Shown here piece by piece: positions 1-5,084 of a stretch of 5,084 bases of DNA. The notes beneath the pieces are model-generated. The model was not told the origin of the DNA. It ran no database searches and saw only the letters and a list, made by a program, of their open reading frames with translations. The stretch spans positions 1 to 5,084 of the forward strand of contig CAMFZK010000079.1 of assembly GCA_946006915.1 (NCBI GenBank), given 5' to 3'. Source of the DNA: an uncultured Clostridia bacterium. GTDB lineage: Bacteria > Bacillota > Clostridia > Oscillospirales > Acutalibacteraceae. Each line of letters begins with the position of its first letter. Position 1 is the stretch's first letter. The translations under genes were made by a program, and so were the position numbers.

Positions 1-343
1 GCAAAGGGTAAATTGTTTGCAGATTTTCCGCCAAAATATCGGCAAAACGTTTACCGCTTCCGGAAGACGGAAAATAGTAAACTTCGCTTCCCCTTGCAGT
101 TCCGCCGCCCGATGCGGTTGCGTTGGAATGAAGTGCCAAATGCAAATCATAAACCCCGCTGTTTGAAGCGGCAATAGAGGACGCCGCCGTCATTTCGGGT
201 GTGTTCCTTACAAACTGTATTCCGCTTGCCGCCAAATAGGGTTCCATAGCATCGGCAATAAGATTCATATAGTATTCTTCGTTACCTCCGCCCGAATAGG
301 GGTTAAATTCTTGGGTAGAGGGACTTAAATAAATTGTAGGCAT
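1..343 (-). CDS. N-acetylmuramoyl-L-alanine amidase (Amidase_3 type), C-terminally truncated by the window edge
   Basis: Peptidoglycan hydrolase expected to cut the bond between N-acetylmuramic acid and L-alanine of the stem peptide. The first 114 codons are present, from an ATG at 343-341; the rest lies outside the window. The start is supported by a strong ribosome site, AGGAG, 8 bases upstream. Visible motifs are NEEYYMNLIADAMEPYL (residues 21-37, containing the expected Glu metal ligand), ASGIQFVRNTPEM (39-51, the usual 'G..v.ltR' strand) and LHLALHSNA (67-75, with H72 as the second His ligand). The usual first motif DPGHGG is replaced by SPSTQ (7-11), so the first His ligand is absent at that place; related clostridial proteins, as I remember them, share this form. 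The N-terminus MPTIYLSPSTQ is not a signal peptide, so export by the Sec route is not evident; phage-type lysins and some clostridial amidases share this feature. Family assignment is firm, catalytic activity is inferred. The remaining catalytic Glu and any cell-wall-binding domain cannot be seen. Confidence 0.88.
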   Translation of the reverse strand, partial: MPTIYLSPSTQEFNPYSGGGNEEYYMNLIADAMEPYLAASGIQFVRNTPEMTAASSIAASNSGVYDLHLALHSNATASGGGTARGSEVYYFPSSGSGKRFADILAENLQTIYPL

Positions 344-348
344 AAAAA

Positions 349-388
349 CAACTCCTTTCATTCCAAAATATGAAACAAAAGGATGTTG
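349..388 (-). promoter_or_regulatory. Imperfect hairpin that contains the amidase ribosome-binding site
   Basis: Read on the minus strand, CAAC-A-TCCTTT (388-378) can pair with AAAGGA-GTTG (358-349): 10 pairs with one bulged A (position 384) around a 19-base loop. The 3' arm holds the Shine-Dalgarno AGGAG (356-352) of the amidase, and five T follow directly (348-344) before the ATG at 343. An alternative fold pairs TTTCAT with ATGAAA (6 pairs) and leaves GGAG free. The hairpin could hide the ribosome site, act as a weak terminator at the end of the five-gene operon, or be a chance AT-rich repeat. The pairing is seen directly; any regulatory role is inference. Confidence 0.4.
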
Positions 389-392
389 TATG

Positions 393-920
393 TTAGTTTA
401 TATTAAGTTGCAAAGCATATTTTTTAACCACCGACAAAAACCAGCAATAAACCGCTTCGCCGAGTTCTTGGTAAACAGGGTCGCCATCGTGCGAGCAAAG
501 CATTGCAAAGGTTTGTCCCACACGTCTTTCAATATCTCCCCCGCGGCGGAAAGCCAAATAGTAAAAGGAAAAAGCGCCTGTGTCCTGGCTTGTTTTGTAA
601 ATTTCACTGTTTGCGGTTTTTATTTTGTCTATAAAACTTTTTTGTGCCACACCGCAAAGCGAATCGTCCGAACAGTAACTTTCAAAGCCGATTGTAGCCG
701 TAAAGGAAAGCAAAAGCCGTTTTTGAATAAGCATATTAAAATCTTGACATTCCTGTTCGGATTCTTTTATAAATTCATCCGCAACAAGAAAGCCCCATAG
801 TTTTGCGTTGTTGTAAACTTCATCACTATGCGGTTTTTCGGAGGTTTGTTCGCTTAAATTTTTCTTAACATCAAGCGACGGTTTATCCCCCGCAATTTTA
901 ATATCTTCATCCAAAAACAA
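393..920 (-). CDS. Unrecognised 175-residue protein, TTG start, coupled to the TSCPD gene
   Basis: I do not recognise a named family. It starts at TTG (920-918); an in-frame stop (929-927) lies just upstream and no ATG occurs until residue 63, so TTG is the best start. AAGGGTG (934-928), inside the end of the preceding gene, sits 7 bases before it. The first ~35 residues are charged and probably disordered. From about residue 36 the protein looks like a compact, mainly helical soluble fold: AKLWGFLVADEFIKE (39-53), LLLSFTATIGFESYC (69-83), GAFSFYYLAFRRGGDIERR (115-133), VGQTFAMLCSHDGDP (134-148) and ELGEAVYCWFLSVVKK (152-167). It has five Cys (58, 83, 89, 142, 159), no signal peptide and no clear membrane segment. 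It lies 2 bases after the TSCPD gene, so translation is likely coupled. The dense Gly/Arg/aromatic block at 115-148 looks like the conserved core. The reading frame is intact and real-looking; its function is unknown. Confidence 0.8.
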   Translation of the reverse strand: MFLDEDIKIAGDKPSLDVKKNLSEQTSEKPHSDEVYNNAKLWGFLVADEFIKESEQECQDFNMLIQKRLLLSFTATIGFESYCSDDSLCGVAQKSFIDKIKTANSEIYKTSQDTGAFSFYYLAFRRGGDIERRVGQTFAMLCSHDGDPVYQELGEAVYCWFLSVVKKYALQLNIN

Positions 921-922
921 TT

Positions 923-1171
923 CTATTCACCCTTTGCTTGCTTTAATGCCTCTGCCAGCTGTGCGGGGCAGGAGGTATTTTTAAATCCGCACTTAATATC
1001 TTTTAATTTTTCAATAACATCATCGGCCTTCATACCGATAGCAAGTGTTGCAACACCCTTTGTATTGCCGTTGCAGCCGCCTTCAAACTTAACGTCCTTT
1101 ACAATACCGTCCTGCACGTCCACAAAAATTTTTCTTGCACATACTCCGTTAGTTTTATATGAAATTTGCAT
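923..1171 (-). CDS. TSCPD-domain protein, four-cysteine family (TIGR03905-like)
   Basis: An 82-residue protein consisting of a single TSCPD domain, the module also found at the C-terminus of some class II (B12-dependent) ribonucleotide reductases. Four Cys are placed as in the stand-alone family: GVC11, GGC33NGN, KC61GF and TSC68PA; the signature here is TSCPA, so the final Asp of the name motif is Ala. The segment GIVKDVKFEGGCNGNTKGV (22-40) is the typical strand-turn core. A metal-binding role for the four Cys is plausible but not established, and no reaction is known. ATG at 1171-1169 is preceded by AGGA (1184-1181, overlapping the rpoD stop) with 9 bases between. It lies 11 bases after rpoD and 2 before the next gene, so it is almost certainly cotranscribed with them. 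The length matches the family. Confidence 0.9.
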   Translation of the reverse strand: MQISYKTNGVCARKIFVDVQDGIVKDVKFEGGCNGNTKGVATLAIGMKADDVIEKLKDIKCGFKNTSCPAQLAEALKQAKGE

Positions 1172-1182
1172 ACTATTTATTC

Positions 1183-2235
1183 CTATCTGTCCTTAAATTT
1201 ATTACTGCGTACCGGGTGACGCAATTTTCTTAACGCTTTTGCCTCTATTTGTCTTATACGTTCCCTTGTAACATTAAATTCCGAACCCACTTCCTCAAGG
1301 GTATGGCATCTGCCGTCCAAAAGACCGAAACGAAGACGGATAACTGCCTCTTCACGGGGGGTTAAGGTTTTAAGCACACCGTCAATATCCTCGTTGGTAA
1401 TGGTTTTAAGTGCCGCCTCATCCGGTGCCAATGCGTCCTCATCACGGATAAAGTCCATAAGGCGGGAATCTTCTTCGGGACCTATTGGGGTTTCCATTGA
1501 AACGGGTTCTTGTGCTACACGCATAATTTCCCTTACACGTTCAACCGAAAGATCCATTTTTTCGGCAATAAGTTCTTCGCTGGGTTCAAAACCGTTTTCG
1601 TGCAAAAGTTGGCTTTGCACCTTTTTAAGACGGTTAATGGTTTCAACCATATGAACGGGAATACGAATGGTTCTTGCTTGGTCGGCAATAGCACGGGTTA
1701 TGGCTTGTCTTATCCACCAAGTGGCATAGGTAGAAAATTTAAAACCTTTGGTATAGTCAAACTTGTCAACCGCTTTAATAAGACCTACGTTACCCTCTTG
1801 AATAAGGTCAAGGAAGTACATACCCCGTCCTACATATTTTTTGGCAATACTTACAACCAACCTTAAGTTTGCTTCGGTAAGGCGTTGTTTGGCGTACTGG
1901 TTACCCTCGCTTATTTTTACGGCAAGTTCGATTTCTTCTTCGGAAGACAAAAGCGGAACTCTGCCTATTTCACGCAAATAAACCTTAACCGGGTCGTCAA
2001 GCGAAATATTGTCAAGCGAAATATCGTCGGTAATCTGTTCAACGTCAACATCCCTTAATTCCTCTTCGGTGGGTTCCTCGTCAAAATCAAGGTCAAGTGT
2101 AGGGGGTTCGGAAAAAAGTTCTTCCAAATCTTCGGGAGCGTTTTCAATATCGTCCAAAGTTTCCGCCCTTTCTTCAAATTCGGTTGTTTCGGTTTCACCT
2201 GTTACCAATTTTTCGTCTTTTTTTGCGTTAGCCAT
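1183..2235 (-). CDS. rpoD: RNA polymerase primary sigma factor (sigma-70 / SigA)
   Basis: Housekeeping sigma factor that directs RNA polymerase to vegetative promoters. I start it at ATG 2235-2233 (350 residues, MANAKKDEK...), with GGAG (2246-2243) 7 bases upstream; an in-frame TTG at 2337 would overlap dnaG by 82 bases and lacks family support. Region 1.2 is at 80-112 (DDPVKVYLREIGRVPLLS). Region 2 is at 120-187, including LRLVVSIAKKYVGRGMYFLD and the -10-reading helix YATWWIRQAITRAI (170-183). Region 3 runs about 190-270. Region 4 is at 283-345, with LTPREEAVIRLRFGL (291-305) and the -35-reading helix-turn-helix EEVGSEFNVTRERIRQIEAK (314-333). The first ~75 residues are very acidic and stand in for a canonical region 1.1. 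A 15-base tandem duplication lies just before region 1.2. The dnaG stop is 20 bases upstream, the classic dnaG-rpoD order. No convincing separate promoter was found in the end of dnaG. Confidence 0.97.
   Translation of the reverse strand: MANAKKDEKLVTGETETTEFEERAETLDDIENAPEDLEELFSEPPTLDLDFDEEPTEEELRDVDVEQITDDISLDNISLDDPVKVYLREIGRVPLLSSEEEIELAVKISEGNQYAKQRLTEANLRLVVSIAKKYVGRGMYFLDLIQEGNVGLIKAVDKFDYTKGFKFSTYATWWIRQAITRAIADQARTIRIPVHMVETINRLKKVQSQLLHENGFEPSEELIAEKMDLSVERVREIMRVAQEPVSMETPIGPEEDSRLMDFIRDEDALAPDEAALKTITNEDIDGVLKTLTPREEAVIRLRFGLLDGRCHTLEEVGSEFNVTRERIRQIEAKALRKLRHPVRSNKFKDR
1996..2025. repeat. Two-copy 15-base in-frame tandem repeat within rpoD
   Basis: The unit gtcaagcgaaatat plus one base occurs at 1996-2010 and 2011-2025; 14 of 15 bases are identical and the last base differs (t versus c). 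It encodes DISLD-NISLD (sigma residues 71-80), directly before region 1.2. The five-codon period keeps the frame, so the second copy lengthens the acidic linker without disrupting the fold. It may be a recent slippage duplication; the single difference is at a codon's first base (Asp versus Asn). Confidence 0.85.
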
Positions 2236-2242
2236 TGTTATT

Positions 2243-2246
2243 CTCC
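2243..2246 (-). promoter_or_regulatory. Ribosome-binding site of rpoD (decides the start)
   Basis: GGAG on the minus strand, 7 bases before ATG 2235-2233. It fixes the sigma factor start at MANAKK rather than the in-frame TTG at 2337. It lies in the 20-base gap after the dnaG stop codon. Confidence 0.8.
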
Positions 2247-2255
2247 ATTCTGCTT

Positions 2256-4025
2256 TTAATCTGCTTTTTTGTTGTTTATAATGTCCTGTAATTTTGTTGC
2301 CCAGTCTTCTACCGACAAATCCTTTGGTTGAGAGCAATTTAAAAGCATATTCTCTTTTAATATTACCTCAATACAGTCTTTTAATACGGTTTTAGGGTTA
2401 TTTCCTGCTTTATCGCTGTTTTGAAGGGATACTAAATACCCTACTTCACTTGGCAATAATTTTTGGGCAAATACCGAAATATCTAAATTCCTGCCCTCGT
2501 CCAATGTTTCGCAAATTATGCCGTAAATGCGTTTATTTAGTGAGGTTACCAACTTGTCCTGCGGCAGTTTTTCCTTTGCGTAGGAATAAAAATCGGGGTG
2601 TTGCAAAAGCACGGCAATTAAGGTTTCCTCCGCCGCCGTCGCCTTTACCGAATTTCTTCTTTCGGGGTTTACGTCATCCTTTGTAAATTTAGGGTGAATA
2701 ATGTTGCCTATTTCCTGTTTTTGTTTTATTCTGCGGTTTTTCTTTCGCAGGTCTTCCACCTTTGAAGTAAGTGCCGTGCGTGAAACACCGTATTTTTCGC
2801 TTAATCTTCCAATGTATATATCCCTTGTCATAACATCGTCGGTCCCGGCAATAATTTCTGCCGCCAAACCTAAATATTTAATCTTACCGTCGTCCGACTC
2901 TAAAGAAATTCCGTTTGCCGCCGTAAGCAGTTTATATTCAATATCGCTTACCGCACCGTTTAGCAGTCCCCTAAACCTGTCTGCTCCGTTTTTTCTTATA
3001 TATTCATCGGGGTCTTTACCGTCGGGTATTACTACAACCTTTACCGAAAGTCCCGAATTTTCAAGTATAGAGGACGCCCTCTTTATCGCTTTTTGACCTG
3101 CGGCATCAGCATCAAGCATTAGTACTATTTCTTTTGTGTATCTTGAAATCAGGTTGGCTTGTTCGCTTGTAAACGCCGTGCCGAGCGGTGCTACAACATT
3201 GCAAAAACCCGCCTGATGAAGTGAAATAACGTCTAAATTCCCCTCCACCAAAATAAGTTGTTCGCTGCAATGGTTCTTAGCAAAGTTTATACCGAATAAG
3301 TTTTCGCTTTTTTTAAAAACCGGTGTGTCGGCGGTGTTTACATATTTACCGCCCTTTTTCTCGTTTTCGGGCATTGCTCTGCCGCTAAACGCCACAACAT
3401 TTCCCCTTATATTTATTATAGGAAACATTACACGTTTTCTAAACCTGTCATAATATCCGCCTCGGTCGCTTTTACCCACAACATTCGCCGTATACATTTG
3501 CGACAGGGTGTAACCTTTGGATTTCAGGTGGTTTATAAGCATATCCCAACTGTCCGGTGCGGCGCCTAACCCGAAATGCTTAATCGTTTTAATGGAAAGT
3601 CCTCGGTTTAAAAGGTAATCTAATGCCCATTTACCGTCTTCGCTCATTAAATATGCGTGGAAAAATTTAGCGGTTTCACGGTTAATGTCGTACACCGTGT
3701 TTTTAAGGTTTTGCATTGAATTATCATACCCGTCATGCGGCAGTACCACACCGCTTTTTTCCGCCAAAAGTTTTACCGATTCAATATAGTCAAGGTTTTC
3801 GGTAAGTCCGATAAAGGTAATTACATCTCCCCCTGCACCGCAACCGAAACAGTAAAACGAGCCGTTTTCAGGGTAAATTGTAAAAGACGGAGTTTTTTCG
3901 TTGTGAAAAGGGCAAAGTCCCACAAGGTTTTTACCCCTGCGCTTTAGGGTAACATACTGGGAAATTACCGTTTCAATATCGTTGCGGTATTTAATTTCGT
4001 TTATAACCTCCTCTGGTATTGCCAC
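2256..4025 (-). CDS. dnaG: DNA primase DnaG
   Basis: Synthesises RNA primers at the replication fork, working with the replicative helicase. With GTG 4025-4023 as start it has 589 residues, normal for the family. The N-terminal zinc-binding domain carries the CHC2 ligands C38, H41, C59 and C62 (LCPFHNEKTPSF and FYCFGCGAGGDVITF). The basic RNA-polymerase motif YDRFRKRVMFPI is at 192-203. The Toprim core has E261 in VEGNLDVI, D305 and D307 in LMLDADAAG, and DPDEY at 338-342, preserving the acidic metal-binding residues. The region from about 430 onward is the helicase-binding domain. An in-frame GTG three codons earlier (4034-4032) is an alternative start; I prefer 4025 because AGGCAGGTGA (4040-4031) sits 5 bases before it and because the product then begins [M]AIPEEVINEIK, as in relatives. 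The gene follows dgt by 15 bases and precedes rpoD by 20. No frameshift or missing key residue is seen. Toprim has EGNLD where E. coli has EGYMD, a tolerated position. Confidence 0.97.
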   Translation of the reverse strand: MAIPEEVINEIKYRNDIETVISQYVTLKRRGKNLVGLCPFHNEKTPSFTIYPENGSFYCFGCGAGGDVITFIGLTENLDYIESVKLLAEKSGVVLPHDGYDNSMQNLKNTVYDINRETAKFFHAYLMSEDGKWALDYLLNRGLSIKTIKHFGLGAAPDSWDMLINHLKSKGYTLSQMYTANVVGKSDRGGYYDRFRKRVMFPIINIRGNVVAFSGRAMPENEKKGGKYVNTADTPVFKKSENLFGINFAKNHCSEQLILVEGNLDVISLHQAGFCNVVAPLGTAFTSEQANLISRYTKEIVLMLDADAAGQKAIKRASSILENSGLSVKVVVIPDGKDPDEYIRKNGADRFRGLLNGAVSDIEYKLLTAANGISLESDDGKIKYLGLAAEIIAGTDDVMTRDIYIGRLSEKYGVSRTALTSKVEDLRKKNRRIKQKQEIGNIIHPKFTKDDVNPERRNSVKATAAEETLIAVLLQHPDFYSYAKEKLPQDKLVTSLNKRIYGIICETLDEGRNLDISVFAQKLLPSEVGYLVSLQNSDKAGNNPKTVLKDCIEVILKENMLLNCSQPKDLSVEDWATKLQDIINNKKAD

Positions 4026-4030
4026 TTTTC

Positions 4031-4040
4031 TCACCTGCCT
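4031..4040 (-). promoter_or_regulatory. Ribosome-binding site of dnaG (decides the start)
   Basis: AGGCAGGTGA on the minus strand closely resembles the anti-16S complement AGGAGGTGA and ends 5 bases before GTG 4025-4023. The upstream GTG (4034-4032) lies inside this site and would have no ribosome site at a workable distance, which argues for the shorter protein. Confidence 0.7.
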
Positions 4041-5039
4041 TTAAATATTCCAAGATTTCGGTATAAAAATATCCGAATAAACGCTTATGGCGTAATGGTC
4101 GGTCATACCGGCAATATAGTCGGCTACCGCACGCTCTGCACCCTCTTTTTCCAAAACTTTTTTGTATTCGCCCGTTAATTTTTCGGGGTTTTTTAAATAA
4201 TAACCGAAAAGTCCCTCTACAATACCCTCTACCTTTGCCTCTTCCGCCTTTGCAACAGGGTTTTGATAAACCGTTTCAAACAAAAATTCGTGAAGAAGTG
4301 TATAGTATTTTTCGGTTTTAGAGTCCATTATAATATCTTTACCGCTGTTATTAACAATAGAAGTCACAAGCGAAGTTATTCTTTGGCTTTTGGTGTAACC
4401 CAAATTTTCGGCAATGTCTTTCGGTATATCGTCCGGCTTAATTACCCCCGCCCGTATAGCATCGTCAATATCGTGGTTTATGTAGGCAATCCTATCGGCA
4501 AAGCGTACCAACCTACCCTCAAGCGTTTCTGAATATTCGCCCCTTGTGTGGCACTTAATACCGTTAAGCACTTCATAGGTTAAATTAAGTCCCTTGCCGT
4601 CCTTTTCGAGTTCTTCGCATACACGTACACTTTGCATATAATGCGTAAACGGAAAGGACAACAGTTTGTCCAACGCACGTTCCCCTGCGTGTCCGAAAGG
4701 GGTGTGACCTAAATCGTGCCCGAGGGCTATCGCTTCGGTAAGGTCTTCGTTTAGCCGTAATGCCCGTGCCATAGTCCGTGCGATTTGAGAAACTTCCAAA
4801 GTATGGGTAAGCCGTGTTCTGTAATGGTCGGATTCGGGGGATAAAAACACCTGGGTTTTGTGTTTTAACCGCCTAAACGCCTTTGAGTGAATAATGCGGT
4901 CACGGTCACGCTGAAAATCAGTTCGTAAATCGCACTTTTCTTCCGCAATTTTACGTCCTTTACTTAAAGCACTGAAAGCCGCATTTTCGCAAAGAATAAT
5001 TTTTTCGTGTCTTTCGGTTATAATTCTCGGCAGTTCCAC
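4041..5039 (-). CDS. dgt: Deoxyguanosinetriphosphate triphosphohydrolase-like HD-domain protein; 5' end next to adapter, may lack a few codons
   Basis: HD-superfamily phosphohydrolase expected to convert dGTP (or other dNTPs) to the nucleoside plus triphosphate, tuning dNTP pools in the cytosol. Motifs are QRDRDRIIHSKAFRRLKHKT (43-62), LTHTLEVSQIARTMARAL (77-94, H79), the HD core GHDLGHTPFGH (107-117: H108, D109, H112, H117) and ADRIAYINHDIDDA (181-194, with D182 the likely fourth metal ligand). The C-terminus DYIAGMTDHYAISVYSDIF (307-325) is the family's usual end, so the 3' end is complete. The first available start is GTG 5039-5037, giving 332 residues, close to the usual size. However, genomic sequence ends two bases upstream and the in-frame stop beyond it is adapter DNA, so the true start may lie a few codons further up, and promoter and ribosome site are lost. 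LCENAA (16-21) replaces the common LSPYAA near the N-terminus. It leads the dnaG-rpoD cluster. Confidence 0.93.
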   Translation of the reverse strand: MELPRIITERHEKIILCENAAFSALSKGRKIAEEKCDLRTDFQRDRDRIIHSKAFRRLKHKTQVFLSPESDHYRTRLTHTLEVSQIARTMARALRLNEDLTEAIALGHDLGHTPFGHAGERALDKLLSFPFTHYMQSVRVCEELEKDGKGLNLTYEVLNGIKCHTRGEYSETLEGRLVRFADRIAYINHDIDDAIRAGVIKPDDIPKDIAENLGYTKSQRITSLVTSIVNNSGKDIIMDSKTEKYYTLLHEFLFETVYQNPVAKAEEAKVEGIVEGLFGYYLKNPEKLTGEYKKVLEKEGAERAVADYIAGMTDHYAISVYSDIFIPKSWNI

Positions 5040-5041
5040 AT

Positions 5042-5084
5042 CTGTCTCTTATACACATCTCCGAGCCCACGAGACGTAGAGGAA
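5042..5084. other. Illumina Nextera (Tn5) adapter with i7 index: sequencing contamination at the contig end
   Basis: CTGTCTCTTATACACATCT (5042-5060) is the 19-base Tn5 mosaic end used in Nextera libraries. CCGAGCCCACGAGAC (5061-5075) is the rest of the Nextera read-2 adapter, and GTAGAGGA (5076-5083) equals the i7 index I remember as N712. The last A (5084) is the expected first base of the flow-cell tail ATCTCG. This is the exact order seen when read 1 runs through a short insert. These 43 bases are not part of the organism's genome, and 5041 is the last genomic base. Confidence 0.98.

Noticed and set aside
57..66. Ten-base palindrome CTTCCGGAAG
   Set aside because: It lies inside the amidase coding region over Ser/Gly codons and is a single occurrence without a partner site, so it is probably chance.
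386..425. Promoter for the amidase gene with TATAAA (402-397 on the minus strand)
   Set aside because: The -10-like hexamer is good, but upstream hexamers at 17-19 bases match TTGACA poorly; in such AT-rich sequence this is expected by chance.
398..607. Minus-strand ORF of 69 codons overlapping the orphan gene in another frame
   Set aside because: It is wholly inside the longer gene, out of frame with it, and has no independent support.
390..800. Plus-strand ORF of 136 codons opposite the orphan gene
   Set aside because: It is the antisense shadow of the 393-920 gene; it has no clear ribosome site and a composition typical of antisense frames.
2236..2337. Longer sigma factor start at TTG 2337, adding 34 residues
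   Set aside because: It overlaps the end of dnaG by 82 bases, the added residues are a basic stretch that does not resemble sigma leaders, and a good ribosome site stands before ATG 2235.
2350..2377. Internal promoter for rpoD at the end of dnaG (TTGAGG, 16 bases, TATGCT on the minus strand)
   Set aside because: Each hexamer matches only four of six consensus bases and it lies within coding sequence, so I cannot separate it from background.
3225..3245. Defective primase because Toprim has EGNLD rather than EGYMD
   Set aside because: The Glu and Asp are kept and the changed positions vary in other primases (B. subtilis has EGFAD as I recall), so activity should be normal.
5042..5060. Possible end of a Tn5/IS50-type transposon
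   Set aside because: The mosaic end is followed directly by the Nextera read-2 adapter and an index, so it is library-preparation sequence and not a native mobile element.

Overview
The window is a low-to-moderate GC stretch of a Firmicutes genome, most likely an uncultured member of the Clostridia (Oscillospirales/Ruminococcaceae-like). That placement rests on protein character, not on a search: a clostridial-type HD dGTPase, DnaG primase and primary sigma factor sit head to tail, followed by a four-cysteine TSCPD protein typical of Clostridia. Every gene I can support is on the minus strand, so the window reads 3'->5' along its length. No tRNA, rRNA, CRISPR array, insertion sequence or prophage integrase is visible.

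Layout in transcription order (right to left): 5084-5042 is not genomic DNA but Illumina Nextera adapter plus what looks like an i7 index. Then come dgt (5039-4041, start uncertain because it abuts the adapter), dnaG (4025-2256), the primary sigma factor rpoD/sigA (2235-1183), a small TSCPD-domain protein (1171-923), an unrecognised 175-residue protein (920-393) and the N-terminal 114 codons of an N-acetylmuramoyl-L-alanine amidase (343-1, running off the left edge). The first five genes are separated by 15, 20, 11 and 2 bases and look like one operon. A 49-base gap with an imperfect hairpin separates them from the amidase.

The operon combines dNTP-pool hydrolysis (Dgt), replication priming (DnaG) and housekeeping transcription initiation (SigA), a clostridial version of the dnaG-rpoD macromolecular-synthesis cluster. 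The two small genes behind it have no assigned function. The amidase is a peptidoglycan hydrolase of the Amidase_3 type, without a signal peptide and with an altered first metal-ligand motif.

I see no wholly new system. The points most worth attention are the adapter at the contig end and its effect on the dgt call, the SD-masking hairpin before the amidase, the non-canonical amidase active site, and the conserved-looking orphan protein coupled to the TSCPD gene. Three start codons (dgt, dnaG, orphan) are non-ATG. There is no gene-free stretch longer than 50 bases other than the adapter boundary.
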